Notes under the pieces: model-generated
What the model was told of the DNA's origin: nothing
What the model saw: only the letters and a program-made list of their open reading frames with translations
The model's database searches: none
Made by a program: the position numbers and the translations under genes
Assembly: GCA_038373865.1 (NCBI GenBank)
Contig: JAXGGA010001073.1
Coordinates: 106,767 to 170,766, forward strand
From: Uloborus plumipes
Lineage: Eukaryota; Arthropoda; Arachnida; Araneae; Uloboridae
Length of the DNA stretch: 64,000 nt
Direction of reading: 5' to 3'
Shown: piece by piece, positions 1 to 11,122 of the stretch
Position numbering within the stretch: position 1 is the stretch's first letter
How the letters are laid out: each line of letters starts with the position of its first letter

Positions 1-927
1 GTGTCAAGAGTGTGCCGAGAGTATGAAATTTCAGGCATAACATCCCACCATGGACAGCGCAGTGGTCGACCGCCTGCACTTAAAGATCGAGACCGGCGAC
101 GTCTGCAAAGAGTCGTAAATTCTAACAGACAAGCAACACTGCGTCAAATCACCGTAGAAATCAATGTGGGACGTACAATGGACGTGTCTGCTAGAACTGT
201 GCGGAGAAATTTGGATTTCTTGGGCTATTCCAGCAGAAGACCGACTCGAGTGCCTTTACTGACAGAACGACATCGCTTGCAGCGACTCTCGTGGGCACGT
301 GAGCATATCGGTTGGTCCCTAGATGAATGGAAAACCGTGGCCTGGTCCGATGAGTCACGATTTCAGCTGGTAAGAGCCGATGGTAGGGTTCGAGTGTGGC
401 GCAGACCCCACGAAGCCATGGACCCAAACTGTCAGCAAGGCACTGTTCAAGCTGGTGGTGGCTCCGTAATGGTGTGGGCTGTTTTTTCATGGCATGGACT
501 TGGTCCTCTAGTGCGACTGGACCGAACATTGACTGGAAATGCTTATGTGCAGCTACTTGGAGATCACTTGCAGCCATTCATGGACTTCATGTACCCAAAC
601 AACGATGGGATTTTTATGGATGACAATGCGCCATGTCACCGGGCCACAACTGTTCGCAATTGGTTTGAAGAAAATTCTGGACAATTCCAACGAATGATTT
701 GGCCACCTAGATCGCCCGACATGAATCCCATTGAGCATTTATGGGACACCATCGAGAGGTCTGTTCGTGCCCAAAATCCTGCCCCATCAACGCTTTCACA
801 ATTATGGACGTCTATCGAGACAGCATGGCTCAATATTCCTGCAGAAGACTTCCAACGACTTGTTGAGTCCATGCCACGTCGAGTTGTTGCACTTCGCCGG
901 GCAAAAGGAGGGCCGACACGATATTAA
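1..927 (+). CDS. Tc1/mariner-superfamily transposase (DD36E type), cut by the window edge
   Basis: The frame is open for 308 codons from base 1 to a TAA at 925-927, so the true start lies outside the window. Residues about 25-75 resemble the second helix-turn-helix DNA-binding half of a Tc1 transposase. The catalytic triad is visible: D117 in WSDESRF, D208 in FMDDNAPCH and E245 in MNPIEHLW. There are 36 residues between the second D and the E, the spacing called DD36E rather than the classic DD34E of Tc1. The enzyme would cut and paste its own element. All three acidic residues and the frame are intact, so this piece shows no visible damage. I could not find the right terminal inverted repeat in the AT-rich sequence downstream. 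Confidence 0.9.
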   Translation: MSRVCREYEISGITSHHGQRSGRPPALKDRDRRRLQRVVNSNRQATLRQITVEINVGRTMDVSARTVRRNLDFLGYSSRRPTRVPLLTERHRLQRLSWAREHIGWSLDEWKTVAWSDESRFQLVRADGRVRVWRRPHEAMDPNCQQGTVQAGGGSVMVWAVFSWHGLGPLVRLDRTLTGNAYVQLLGDHLQPFMDFMYPNNDGIFMDDNAPCHRATTVRNWFEENSGQFQRMIWPPRSPDMNPIEHLWDTIERSVRAQNPAPSTLSQLWTSIETAWLNIPAEDFQRLVESMPRRVVALRRAKGGPTRY

Positions 928-1625
928 GAGGTATCCCATGACTTTTGTCACTTCAGTGTACTTATTATTATGTGAACAAATAATTAACGTAGATAAAACT
1001 TCACTCCTATTTCATACATTTCCTTTAGAAAGCTGTGCTTTTTTCTCTCTACAAACAGCGAAAATAAGCAGATACGCAAAACTTCACAATTCAAACTTTA
1101 GTAAAGATCTTTCTACTTTGGAAGTTTAACTATCATTTTTAAACTGTAAATGAGCTATTATCTTTTTTTTCCATTAAAAAATATATATATATATAAGTTA
1201 AAAATAATTCATTGACGAATGAAAAAATGCTTAACATTTGTTGTTGTCTTAAATTTTATCAGCAATAACAGAAAAATTTAATCCATTTTTATAAGTGCTA
1301 TTTTATCATTATACCATATTTTTCACAAAATGGAAATTTAACTGACAGAGAGATCCATAAAGTTTCTTTACAAAGTTTTGCATGAACATAAAGCTTTAAA
1401 ATTTTGATTTTGTGGAAACATAAAAAAAAAGAAACACGATTCTAAATTCTTACCTTTGTATTTAATCTTAAACTGTTAATTTGCTTCAAATTTATGTAAA
1501 ACAATTCCTGTAATATTGAAAACATCTGCATTTTAACGTAAAATAACCATTTCTCAAGCCAAAAATATTAACTTTTAAAGGCATTTGAATAACTTCTCTT
1601 TTTTTAGTTGAATTTGCTGCGCAAT
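928..1625. other. AT-rich non-coding stretch
   Basis: No coding frame of note. It contains an (AT)n run near 1181-1195 and poly-A/T tracts. It presumably holds the 3' end of the Tc1-like element on the left and the 3' flank of the ZMYM1-like pseudogene on the right, but I see no clear boundary. Confidence 0.5.
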
Positions 1626-1887
1626 TCATGAAAATTCAGCTTTTCTAGCTTTGACTGATGCAAATTCATTTACCAATTCATCTAAGTTTAATTTTTCGAC
1701 TTCCTCATGCTCGATTGAAATTATTGCAAGGTTTGACAAATGCTCTTGTCCCATTGAGCTTCGCAAATAATTTTTTATTAATTTGAGTTTACTAAAACTT
1801 CGTTCACAAGAAGCTACCGTAACAGGGAGGGTTAGATATATCCTAAGCGCAATTTGAATATTTGGATAAATGTCTCCCAGTGAAAAC
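1626..1887 (-). pseudogene. ZMYM1-like hAT transposase, C-terminal dimerisation domain (fragment)
   Basis: The minus strand encodes the typical hAT C-terminal dimerisation region, including ASCERSFSKLKLIKNYLRSS and LSNLAIISIE, and ends at a stop at 1626-1628. It is the missing C-terminus of the ZMYM1-like frame at 8681-10328: both pieces are on the same strand, the reading frame continues across, and the break falls exactly at the 8-bp duplication gtgaaaac (1880-1887 and 8681-8688) that flanks the element between them. Codons upstream of 1887 belong to the inserted element. It cannot be translated together with the rest now, so I call it part of a broken gene. Confidence 0.88.
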
Positions 1888-2223
1888 CAGGGTCGGACTG
1901 GCCATGTGGGCATTCGGGCAAATGCCCGGTGCGCCGCTCAAAAAAGCGCCGGTCAACAGTCGTCGTGTTTTTTTTTTTTTTTTTTTTTACGGCAAACTTT
2001 TTATTGTATTAATTTTTATGTATTTTTGTCGCCTTGTTCTCAGAATTACATCGAACATTTTTCACACGCAGTCAGTAGGCAGAAGCAGAAAACTCAAAAG
2101 CAGTTTTTCTTTCTTAACACCAGCAGGCGCGGCGGATCCAAGGTGGGGTTGGGGCAATTGCCCTCCCCTGAACAGGGGCGCTTTCACAGCTTTAAGAGAG
2201 CGCCTTCGGCCCCTCATACTCAC

Positions 2224-2822
2224 CGGCCGAAGGCGCTCTCCGCACTTCAAACGCCAATACTGCTTCAAGCTTAGGCGCCCCCTTTTCACCGACCGAAGGC
2301 TCTTCGCAATTACAACGCCAATAATGTTTCAAGCTTCGGCGCCCCCTTCTCACCGACCGAAGGCTCTTCGTAATTAAAACGCCAATAATGTTTCAAGCTT
2401 CGGCGCCCCCTTCTCACCGACCGAAGGCTCTTCGTAATTAAAACGCCAATAATATTTCAAGCTTCGGCGCCCCTTTCTCACCGACCGAAGGCTCTTCGTA
2501 ATTAAAACGCCAATAATGTTTCAAGCTTCGGCGCCCCATTCTCACCGACCGAAGGCTCTTCGTAATTAAAACGCCAATAATGTTCCAAGCTTCGGCGCCC
2601 CCTTCTCACCGACCGAAGGCTCTTCGTAATTAAAACGCCAATAATGTTTCAAGCTTCGGCGCCCCATTCTCACCGACCGAAGGCTCTTCGTAGTTAAAAC
2701 GCCAATAATGTTTCAAGCTTCGGCGCTCCATTCTAACCGACCGAAGGCTCTTCGTAATTCAATAATGTTTCAAGCTTCGGCGCCCCCTTCAAACCGACCG
2801 AAGGCTCTTTGTAATTAAAACT
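2224..2822. repeat. 64-bp tandem repeat array in the left part of the hAT element
   Basis: The motif caccgaccgaaggctcttcg recurs at 2287, 2351, 2415, 2479, 2543, 2607, 2671 and, slightly changed, at 2735 and about 2792, giving a strict 64-bp period that shortens to 57 in the last copy. Each unit contains the complementary words cttcggcgcc and gaccgaag, so units can form small hairpins. The open frames running through it are by-products of the repeat. Confidence 0.92.
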
Positions 2823-2891
2823 TGAGGTGAGAAATATCTGGTTAAATTACCCAGGCTATCAATTCCAAGATATTTTGATTAACAAAATGGC

Positions 2892-3062
2892 CAGGGACGT
2901 TATTTCGAAATGTTCCGGGGGGGGGGGGGAAGGGTGCATACACAATGCAAAATTTAGCAAAAAGTTGCAAAAACCACGCCCACTTATATGCCAATATATT
3001 GATTTCCCAAAGTCAGGGGGGGGTGCAATTGACCCCTCTGTCCCCCTTAAATGACGGGCCTG
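2892..3062. mobile_element. 171-bp hAT-type MITE with G-tracts
   Basis: The ends are imperfect inverted repeats (CAGGGACGT and its counterpart ACGGGCCTG). A perfect 8-bp duplication, aaaatggc, flanks it (2884-2891 and 3063-3070). It has long runs of G inside. A sister copy lies at 31595-33184, where it is split by a Tc1 element. It is nested inside the 6.8 kb hAT element. Confidence 0.88.
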
Positions 3063-3070
3063 AAAATGGC

Positions 3071-5542
3071 CTAAACTTTTATATTCAGATCAGAGTTATT
3101 TTTATGTGCAAATTATCTGAGAAAAATTACCAGCACTGTACAATACACTCTTTATAAACTTCATTTTCTAATTTTAGAAAAGTATAGTTTATGTCGTTTG
3201 AAATAAATTCATGGGTAGTGTTAGGATTGGGTGCCATAACAGGCCCAGATTAATGCTTTGTGAAGTCTGAATACGACCATACAGTTTCACTGCGCTTCCT
3301 GTCCCGAAGCTGTAATCCCATTAAGCGTGGCGACAGGCCACCAACGGCGAGAAAAAGAGAAAGGGTCCAAAGAGCCCAAATCATTCCCACTCCATTCTGC
3401 TCAAATGTTGGTAAATGTTGTCCAGACTAATGTCACTTTATCTGTCATAGGATCGATGTCTACGTTCGGCCGATACGAATGTTGCTTCAGGCGCCCGCGC
3501 TTGTGGCATCCTGTGTTTGCGCGAATCGTCTTGGTACCCTCTCTCTTCCCGCCCAAGTAAAAAAAAAAAATTAGTGATTGTCTGTTGTTACGTGTTGCCT
3601 CATCTGCAGAAAGTTGTTTTGACGTTTATTAGAAAAACATCTTATAATTTTTTTTTATTTTTTGTTATTCCGCCTTCTTAGCGAAGGGGGGAGGGGGCGA
3701 GAATTGAATCTCTTACTTGATGTTTTAACATTAATATGTTTGTTTTTAATTGACATTTGATATTTAAAAAACTTTATAAAACACTGTCACACATGCACAT
3801 AGAAGATAGGTCGTAATTTTCATTGCATCAAGATTTTTTCTTAACATGGGAGGAGGGAGGGATTACTTGGTATTTTATAGGTCTATTTCCCTTTAAAGTT
3901 AGAGGAAAAGTTTTTGAGTTGGATGCAAAAGAAAGATATTTGGAAAATGTATTTGACTCACCTACGATTCTCAACCTGTGTAAAAGTGGGGCTCGTTTGC
4001 GTTGCAATAGGGGCGCAATATTGACGACTTATCATCCCCCCACCCCCTTAAGCTTTTGAGAGAAAGTTTTGGAATCGGCACACTAGGTTTAATCCGTAGC
4101 ACAAGCGGCTCGTACACCAAAAAAGGGGGGGGGGGTCAAGATAAATGTGAGGGGGGCAAGAGAAATATGTGTGTGTATGTGAGGGGGGGGGTGCGAAGCA
4201 TCGCCTCGAAAGTTTTTCTTTCTTTTTGATAAGTTTTGCGATTTTGTGTGGGATTTTAACATTACTGATTAAATGACCTCTAAAAAATGCGGAATATGAC
4301 CTTAAAAATCAACCAGGCTGGTTGTTCTTCATTCATTTTTGTGAAATAATATGCAAAAAGTCCAAGGTTATGGAATGTTCAGCTGTTATCTTGATAAAAT
4401 TAATCAATCCACTTAGTAAAAAATCATTTTTCACTCGATCATCACTTTATAGATCCGTAGTAGCCCTACGATTAGTGGATATTTGTTCGATTTAGTGAAA
4501 TTTCGGTTCAAGTAACTTACATTATATGACTTTAATTTCGTCGCTGACGTATCTTTTGAGATAGTATGTTCAATTTTGTTTTATTTTATTACTGTGATTT
4601 TTTTTTTATTTTTAACTCCTTTAATTTTTGTTAGTTGAAAAATGAAGGAGTTTTTCGCTTGGGATAAAAAATATCGGAAATTTGAAAAAGCTAGACCACC
4701 CAGAAATCTCATTTCCTAATCACACACTATAGGGAGTCACTAATCACACACTTATCTTGATGAACGTCATCATAGGAAAAAGGGATGGAGCGAGGGACAA
4801 TTCCTTTCACACCACTCACATTACAACGTAGATCGCTATAAGCAATTGTGTCACATCTGTTTTTGTTCATCAACAGGACTGAAAATTGCCCCGCTTAACT
4901 ACAGATAACAAGCAGTACTCGAGTCACGTGGGGACATCTTTGCCCAGTGTTGACAAAAGGGCTTTTTTCCTTTCTCAGAATGCACCATTTTTCCTTGCCT
5001 GCTTTCTATGTCGGCAGATTAGAAAGACAGTTTTATTGCTCATCTGACATCTCGGACACCAATTCTTTCTTCCGACCGTTTTAGATGGACAAAGAAAACT
5101 AGGAAAGGATGAGACCGCCCGGTCATGGGGGGGCCCGCTACGCGGCCCCCGGATGATGGAACCTAAGGCTTTATGCTAAATGGTGGGGCGTGGAGGAGCA
5201 AAGGAAAGGATGAGAGCGCTGGGATACCAGATGAAAATATAATTGGATGTCGCACGCCGGCGCGTGTTTATTTCAAGTGTACATGCAATATATTGTTTCA
5301 TTTTAGCTATTTCGTGACGAGGACCATGTCCCAAGTTTATTAGCTTTAGAAAAAATTATCCCGAATATCTCTAAAGTGTATTTAAAATTATTTTCATTGC
5401 ATAAATTGAGTAAAAGAACAATTTTTTGAGAATATTCCGAAATGTAAGTAAAATGAATGATATTTTTATATTTATTAATTCACTGTAATTATTTGTTATA
5501 ATTATTTATTTTGTTGACAGAATACTATGTTAAGATTTGTTA
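3071..5542. other. Interior of the hAT element, no gene seen
   Basis: No coding frame I can support. It has several G- or C-runs (around 4120-4190), a repeated word (aatcacacac, about 4718 and 4742) and a strong GC hairpin at about 5127-5153 (gggggggcccgc / gcggccccc). It is probably decayed internal sequence and older nested insertions. Confidence 0.4.
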
Positions 5543-5687
5543 GGGCCATGCTCCACATCAGCGTAAAACGCGACCGAAACTGAAGGCAGAAACCGAAAAT
5601 CCAGGTACTTTCCATAGGAACACCATTGAATCCATTTTACACTTCTGCCTATTTTTTCTGCTTTACGTCGATGTGGAGCATGGCCCC
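5543..5687. mobile_element. 145-bp palindromic MITE with TA duplication
   Basis: Inverted repeats of about 28 bp (starting ggccatgctccacatc, with the complement before 5687) are flanked by TA on both sides (5541-5542 and 5688-5689). TA target and short palindromic body fit a Tc1/mariner-type MITE. Confidence 0.75.
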
Positions 5688-5689
5688 TA

Positions 5690-8321
5690 GTGATCGAATT
5701 TTCTTGTTAGTGTTGTAAAAATGTTTCGGTCGCTAACGATTCGCAAAAAAGTATGTTTCTAGTTATGATTACAACTGAGGGTGTATCGAAAGTATTTTTG
5801 TGTGTCTGCGTTATTTAATTAAAAAATATTTTTATTTTCCAAATGAGATCTGAAGTTAAAAGTTTTCCACGAAAATTCATTCTTTCTAAGTATTAAAGTA
5901 AGGTTTTTTTTCTTTTCCCAAGTTGACTGAGGTAAAGAAAGAAGTTGAATATTATTGTTAAATATATTTTTTGCTGCAATGCTATAGTTACGTCTCCCGC
6001 ATAGTACTAAAAAAATAGGAATTCTTTAAAGTTAAATTTTTCCTCACGAAAAAATTAATTACCTACTCTGCCTGGCATGAAAAAATGCTTCCAACAATTT
6101 AAATTGTTGGATTTGTTAATTTATGTTGCAAATTTGCATTTTAAAGTTATAATTACATGAAATATTGTTATTTAAGCTATACACAATCATCAAAGATAGT
6201 AAAACACATAAGAAAATTATGTTTAATTAATATGATTGTGTAATGAACCCATGGAATCAAAAACTGGTCAATAATTAACAATATATTCTATTTAATTAGA
6301 AAAATTATTTATTTACTTATTTATTCTTATGAAATAAACAAGTCAAATAAAATTAAATTTAATTAATAATTTTTGAACTTTAATTGCTTTAAGTTGCTTT
6401 AACACTTTAGTTGAACACTTTAGTTTCTTTAAAATGAGGCATTTTTAAAAATATTTCTACTTTTGTAACATAGAAAAAAAGAAGAAAAATTAATTTTTAT
6501 CATCTACCAGACCAGAATTTTTTTTAAAGTCATATTTTATTTTATAGAATTATTGTGTCATAGGTGTAAAATTTCAGTTTTTGTTCAATGGTAAAAAAAA
6601 CTCCACATTTGGTAGATATTGATCAAGATTATTAATATGGAACATTCTGAGAATCAACAAAAAGTAAATTGAAACTGAATTTTTATTTATTTTTTATCAA
6701 GCGAAATACGAGGAAAGGGCCCATTCGTCACACATTCACTTTTGATGAAAGATACAATTAGTTTCGATTTCATTTGTTATTAAAAGAAAAAACTTATTTT
6801 TCATTTAATCATTTTCGAAATAAACAGTTCTAAAATTTATATTTTATATAAAAAATTAAATATTTTATATAAAATATAAACACTGAATTATAAGTAACGA
6901 AAAATGCATGTCCATGACTCTAACAAATTCAACATGAGTTCAAAATTTTTATATGAGGAATATTTAGATATCTATTACAATTCTAAGTTATAGTGTAAAT
7001 AGCACCTAATTGCTGTTAAATTATTCTGTGATTTAATATTTGATAGCAGTTGGCTTTATTACAAACATCAACTTAATCATTAAATATGCTTTTTCATATT
7101 CCAAATAATGCTTCATATTACTTGCCATAAAGAAGTTAGATATGTTTTCTTTTCTGGTACTACCAGTAAAAAACAAAAAATAGTGAAATTAATCAAAAAA
7201 TGAAACGGTAAGCCAAAGATTTTGTGTAACACTAGGAATATTAAATCATAAGGATTATGCAAAGGTTCCCTAAGTCCAGACCTCCTCGGACCCCCTTCTG
7301 CAAATTACTAACTTCGCTCTGTCCCTAAGTGCTCCGAACAAAAACTTGATGTGATACTTTTTTTCTAATACGTTTTTACTGTTTTTTCCTTTGAATTTAT
7401 TGTTCTTTGCATTATTTTGAGCTCTTATGTAGTTTTCATTATTTAACATTATTATTTTGCGCTATGAAAATAAAAATCTATTAGGAATTAAAATATTATT
7501 ACCCAATTTCTACAATATGTTTACTATCAATAACGAACGTTTGAAGTTTCGTGAACAATACAATGGGTAGCTTAGTTTAAGTGTGTTCATTTTTCATGAG
7601 CTGCGCATGAAATATTATTAGTTTTTTAGTATTGGTATTAGTTATTATTTTAGTATTGGAAATATGCGTGAAAATAGATGTTTCGGGTGGGGGTGGGGGG
7701 TGGCTTAAAAGTAAAATTTTGTTTTTAACAATGATATTCAACTTCATTGTCTATATCGGCTAACATGAAAAAAAAAATCATTGTAAAGAATTAAAGGGAG
7801 AGGAGATTGAAAAGTGATTATTTTACAAACATTTTTTTAATTTAAAACTTTACTCTTGAGGGAGACCAAAATATTTTTGTATTTGAATGAAATATTTTCC
7901 GGTATATGTGTGTCTGTGGAGGCAACTGTTTATCTACTAGAAACATTTCTTTTCGATACACTTTAACACATACACGCATTCATACACAGAAATTTCAAAT
8001 GCTTATTAGCAAAATGTCCGAATTTGAGACTTAGTAGTGTACTAAAAATTTGACGTTAATTGTATTAGTAAAAAACACACTATGTAATTTAATAAAATTT
8101 AGAAGAAATGCCTTCGAAGTCCTTGATCAATTTGATTATTTAAGGAAAGCGAAATTTAGTTCTTTTTAAATGTAAATATTTGCTTCATTTAATAAAATGT
8201 TATTTTGATTTTAATAAATATTAGCTTCATATTTAAATAAGTATCTGAGTATTTATTTTTAGTAATTAATTGATCAGACAAGCATGAAATTAGCAGTTCA
8301 GTTTAGAGTAAATTATGGTTT
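5690..8321. other. AT-rich interior of the hAT element, no gene seen
   Basis: Very AT-rich DNA with no supportable coding region on either strand. Stops are dense in all frames. Confidence 0.5.
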
Positions 8322-8610
8322 TTATTAATTACATTAATTTATATTATCTTTTAATTAATAAATTAGATTAATAAGGAATTAGTTATATTCATAATTAATA
8401 AATATATTATTAATTAATAAAACTATTAATAATTAATAAAAATGTTAATAATTAATAAAAATATTAGTAATAATAATAATAACATTATTAATTTTTTAAT
8501 TATATTACTACTTAATCAATTATGTTAACAATTAATTATAATAATTATAATAGCAATTAATTATATTAATAATTAATTAATTACACCAATTAAATTAATA
8601 ATGAATGTTT
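8322..8610. repeat. AT-rich simple repeat block (ttaataattaataa type)
   Basis: Degenerate short repeats of attaataattaataaa fill this stretch just inside the right end of the hAT element. It is low-complexity DNA with many self-complementary TTAATTAA words. Confidence 0.8.
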
Positions 8611-8680
8611 TCTTTTTAATCGGTGAGGCGCCGGTTATCTCAGGATGCCCGCGCCGAATTTTCTTCCCAGTCCGACCCTG

Positions 8681-10328
8681 GTGAAAACTCTTCTATTTTT
8701 TCTAGTAGATCCAGTGGGGTGGCTTTGTCAAGATCCAATAGCTCTTTCGCTTGTAATTTGAAAGTGTCAATTTCATATGAAAGTTCAACAGAGTCAATGT
8801 CATTGGAATACTTTACGCTAAAATCAGCAGCATATTGTTTAAGATCCGTCAAAGACTCGTTTTTTAAAGCTGGACCTGTCAAAAAATAGAAATCGTCAGA
8901 TATTGTAGCCATTGCTTTATATCTTGTGAGTTCCGATAAGATGCGGTCCAAAACTGCATTAACCTCTCTTTTAAACTCGTTGATAGGACTGAGAGAGCAT
9001 GAATCTTCATCTTCAGCTCCTGCACCTGTGAGTTTTCTAATTGCTATTTTTCTTCTTTTTTCAGGCAAATGGGCATTAATGCCCATTTCTTTCGCAGTTT
9101 CTGTAGCAAATGACATTTCTCTCTCAATCCCTTCATCTCTTATTAGCTGAATGGTCTTCGAGAGTCCCTCTATCATTTTGCTTGCCGTACCGATCGAAAC
9201 AGACTCTTTTTGCAGAGCTCTATTGATTTTGTCGATAGACACGAGGATTCTTTCCCAAATTTCCAAAAGACAGAGAAATTTGTAATTGATTTGTGTTATT
9301 AATCCCTGAGATCCTACTGTAGTTTCTAAATTCCACTTCTCTCGATCTGTCATTTCGTTCAGAACTGAATATATTTCTTTCACTCTTCTCTTTAAAGCGC
9401 TTACAGCTCTTCTTTTCGTAGACCATCTTGTTTGACAGTGTCCTTTTAGAGTGATGCCACTGTTACTCAGTGCAAGTTGCCACCTTCTTGTTGAGCCACT
9501 AAAAAAGTTAAACACGTTTTGAACAGTTCCAAAAAATCCAATCATCACAGGTGAAATCGCAGCAGCATGTGCACCTATCAAATTTAAACTGTGAGCTGCA
9601 CATGGCACATAGCGAGCTTGATCATTTTGTCGCAAAATCTGGGCTTGAACACCATTATATTTTCCCGCCATATTACTGCCGTTGTCGTATCCTTGCCCCC
9701 GACAGTTGGCAATACTGAGACCATCCTCATTTAATTTTTGAAAGATATCACCGGAAAGACCTTCTCCCGTTTTCTCATTTGTGCTGATGAAGTCAATAAA
9801 ACTTTCATTAATTTGACATGTTCCTCCTGATACATTAACAAACCGAATAATCTGACTCATCTGCTCAGTGCGAGCACTGTCTGGAGTGCAGTCAAATATT
9901 ATAGAAAAGTATTTGGCAGACTTAACTTTTTCTAAGATTTGCTGTTTAACTTTTCTTCCAATCAAAAAAATCACTTCATTCTGTATTTGAGGTGAAAAAT
10001 AACTAAGCGCTTGTTTTTTAGCTTTGACATAGGCCATGTGTTCGGCTAATTTAATGTGATAGTGACTGATTAGCTCCAAAGTGCTTAAGAAAACGCCACT
10101 GCCTGGTTCTCCGATTATTTCCTTCTTTGATGTTCCCCGAAGAGGTAAATTATTCTTGACACAAAATAGAATGACATCAACTACCACTTTAACAATATTT
10201 CTCCACTTTTGAATCTTGTTTTGGATTTCTTCTTGAATTTCAGCATCAATAGTTTTTTTTAGTTTTAAACGTTTTTGCAAATCTTTCCATTCAATGCCTG
10301 CACAACCTATGGCTAGAAGAGTTTTCAT
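8681..10328 (-). pseudogene. ZMYM1-like hAT transposase, main body (interrupted)
   Basis: A long minus-strand frame matches the hAT family related to zinc finger MYM-type protein 1: a DUF4371-like middle with the DCTPDSARTEQMS block near residue 146, GQGYDNGSNMAGKYNG near 214 and CAAHSLNLIG near 243. The last 14 codons (8640-8680) come from the inserted hAT element. The first 8-10 codons at 10328 are also not original: reading upstream shows the natural frame entering from the TTF-type finger through a frameshift around 10290-10310. With the C-terminal piece at 1626-1887 it would have formed a full transposase. The damage (frameshift, N-terminal insertion, 6.8 kb insertion) makes it inactive as it stands. 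An alternative is an old domesticated gene, but the breaks argue against that. Confidence 0.88.
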
Positions 10329-10504
10329 GGTGATAAAGAACTGGGTTTAAATGTTTCCAATCTTTAAAACCTTTGTTGATGTCAGAAAATGATGAAGTCT
10401 TTCCCTGTTGACTTTTCCCAAAAAGGAGACAAGGAAAACAAAACAGAGCACCTTCTGATTAACTAAGGTTTAATCAGAATGATTAACTACTATTGAACTT
10501 CTGA
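10310..10504 (-). pseudogene. ZMYM1-like pseudogene, TTF-type zinc-finger segment outside the open frames
   Basis: Read on the minus strand, about 10451-10310 encodes LFCFPCLLFGKSQQGK and, further on, KHLNPVLYHHENSSSH, the Cys and His pattern of the TTF zinc finger that precedes the catalytic domain in this family. It is separated from the N-terminal frame by about 60 bp of short repeats (ttctgattaacta at 10453 and 10499) that bring in stops, and from the main body by a frameshift. It shows that the two long frames are pieces of one gene. Confidence 0.75.
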
Positions 10505-11122
10505 TTAACTACTATTTATACTGTATAAGAGCCAATTTCTTCGAACTCGTTCACCGTTTGCTAGAGTTTTGTAAAACCATTTTGCATCTAGATGCCTAAC
10601 CCCATCCGAGTCAGGGAATACGAATGTTGATAGGTCAACTGTTTGTGGTCCATGATCAACCAGAAGCAGTCTTACCTTATCACTAATTTCAGGAAAGCCA
10701 GGCCATTGCTTTGGATCGTCGTAAATGATTTCCTCTATTGTCGTGCAGTATTCTTCTGCAGTTGAGTCAAAATCATGGGGATCTTTCAATGATATATCCT
10801 CATCTGGGCTTGAAACAGACATCCTCTCTTCTATCAACCTGCTATCTTCGACTGATGGAGCATTGTCCACACATAAATCAGCAGAAGTTGATGGTGGACA
10901 ATCAACTTGGTGGTGGTGGTCAGTTTTTTCCGCAATATCAGAAAATTCCTGCTTCGCGTCATTTTCATCTTTAGAGCTTGTAATGGCACTTAAGTCTTGT
11001 TCATTAGGCTTTAGCCAATTTTTTAACTGTCCTGAAAGATCTGCAGCAGTTTTTTCTTTATTTTTTCTGATTTTTTTAAAAGCACTGCCTGACGGTTTTT
11101 TAGGTCCCATTTTTGACCTCAC
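10505..11122 (-). pseudogene. ZMYM1-like hAT transposase, N-terminal piece
   Basis: This 205-codon frame starts at an ATG and has a basic start (KKIRKNKEK), a long acidic and serine-rich linker, and then the start of the TTF-type domain (HLDAKWFYKTLANGERVRR, residues about 177-195). This order is usual for ZMYM1-like transposases upstream of the CFPC finger. The frame ends in a short repeat insertion at 10450-10512. I take it as the N-terminal part of the gene at 8681-10328. Confidence 0.78.

Larger units (their letters stand above)
1888..8680. mobile_element. 6.8 kb hAT-type element inserted in the ZMYM1-like gene
   Basis: The ends are inverted repeats starting CAGGGTCGGACTGG (1888-1901, and its complement ending at 8680). 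The flanks are a perfect 8-bp target duplication, gtgaaaac, which is the hAT hallmark. The host reading frame is restored when the element plus one duplication is removed. Inside there is no open frame resembling a transposase, only a 64-bp tandem array near the left end, a nested MITE, a small palindromic MITE, G- and A/T-rich DNA and an AT-rich repeat block near the right end. It is therefore non-autonomous or heavily decayed. Its insertion is younger than the ZMYM1-like gene it breaks. Confidence 0.9.

Noticed and set aside
1862..2377. Two overlapping frames of 171 and 134 codons across the left end of the hAT element
   Set aside because: They run through homopolymers and the 64-bp array and are explained by the period of the repeat; nothing resembles a protein.
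5127..5153. GC hairpin as a Helitron 3' end
   Set aside because: It is not followed by CTRR and no matching TC start was found.
8623..9426. Plus- and minus-strand short frames inside the ZMYM1-like body
   Set aside because: Shadows of the long minus-strand frame in other frames.
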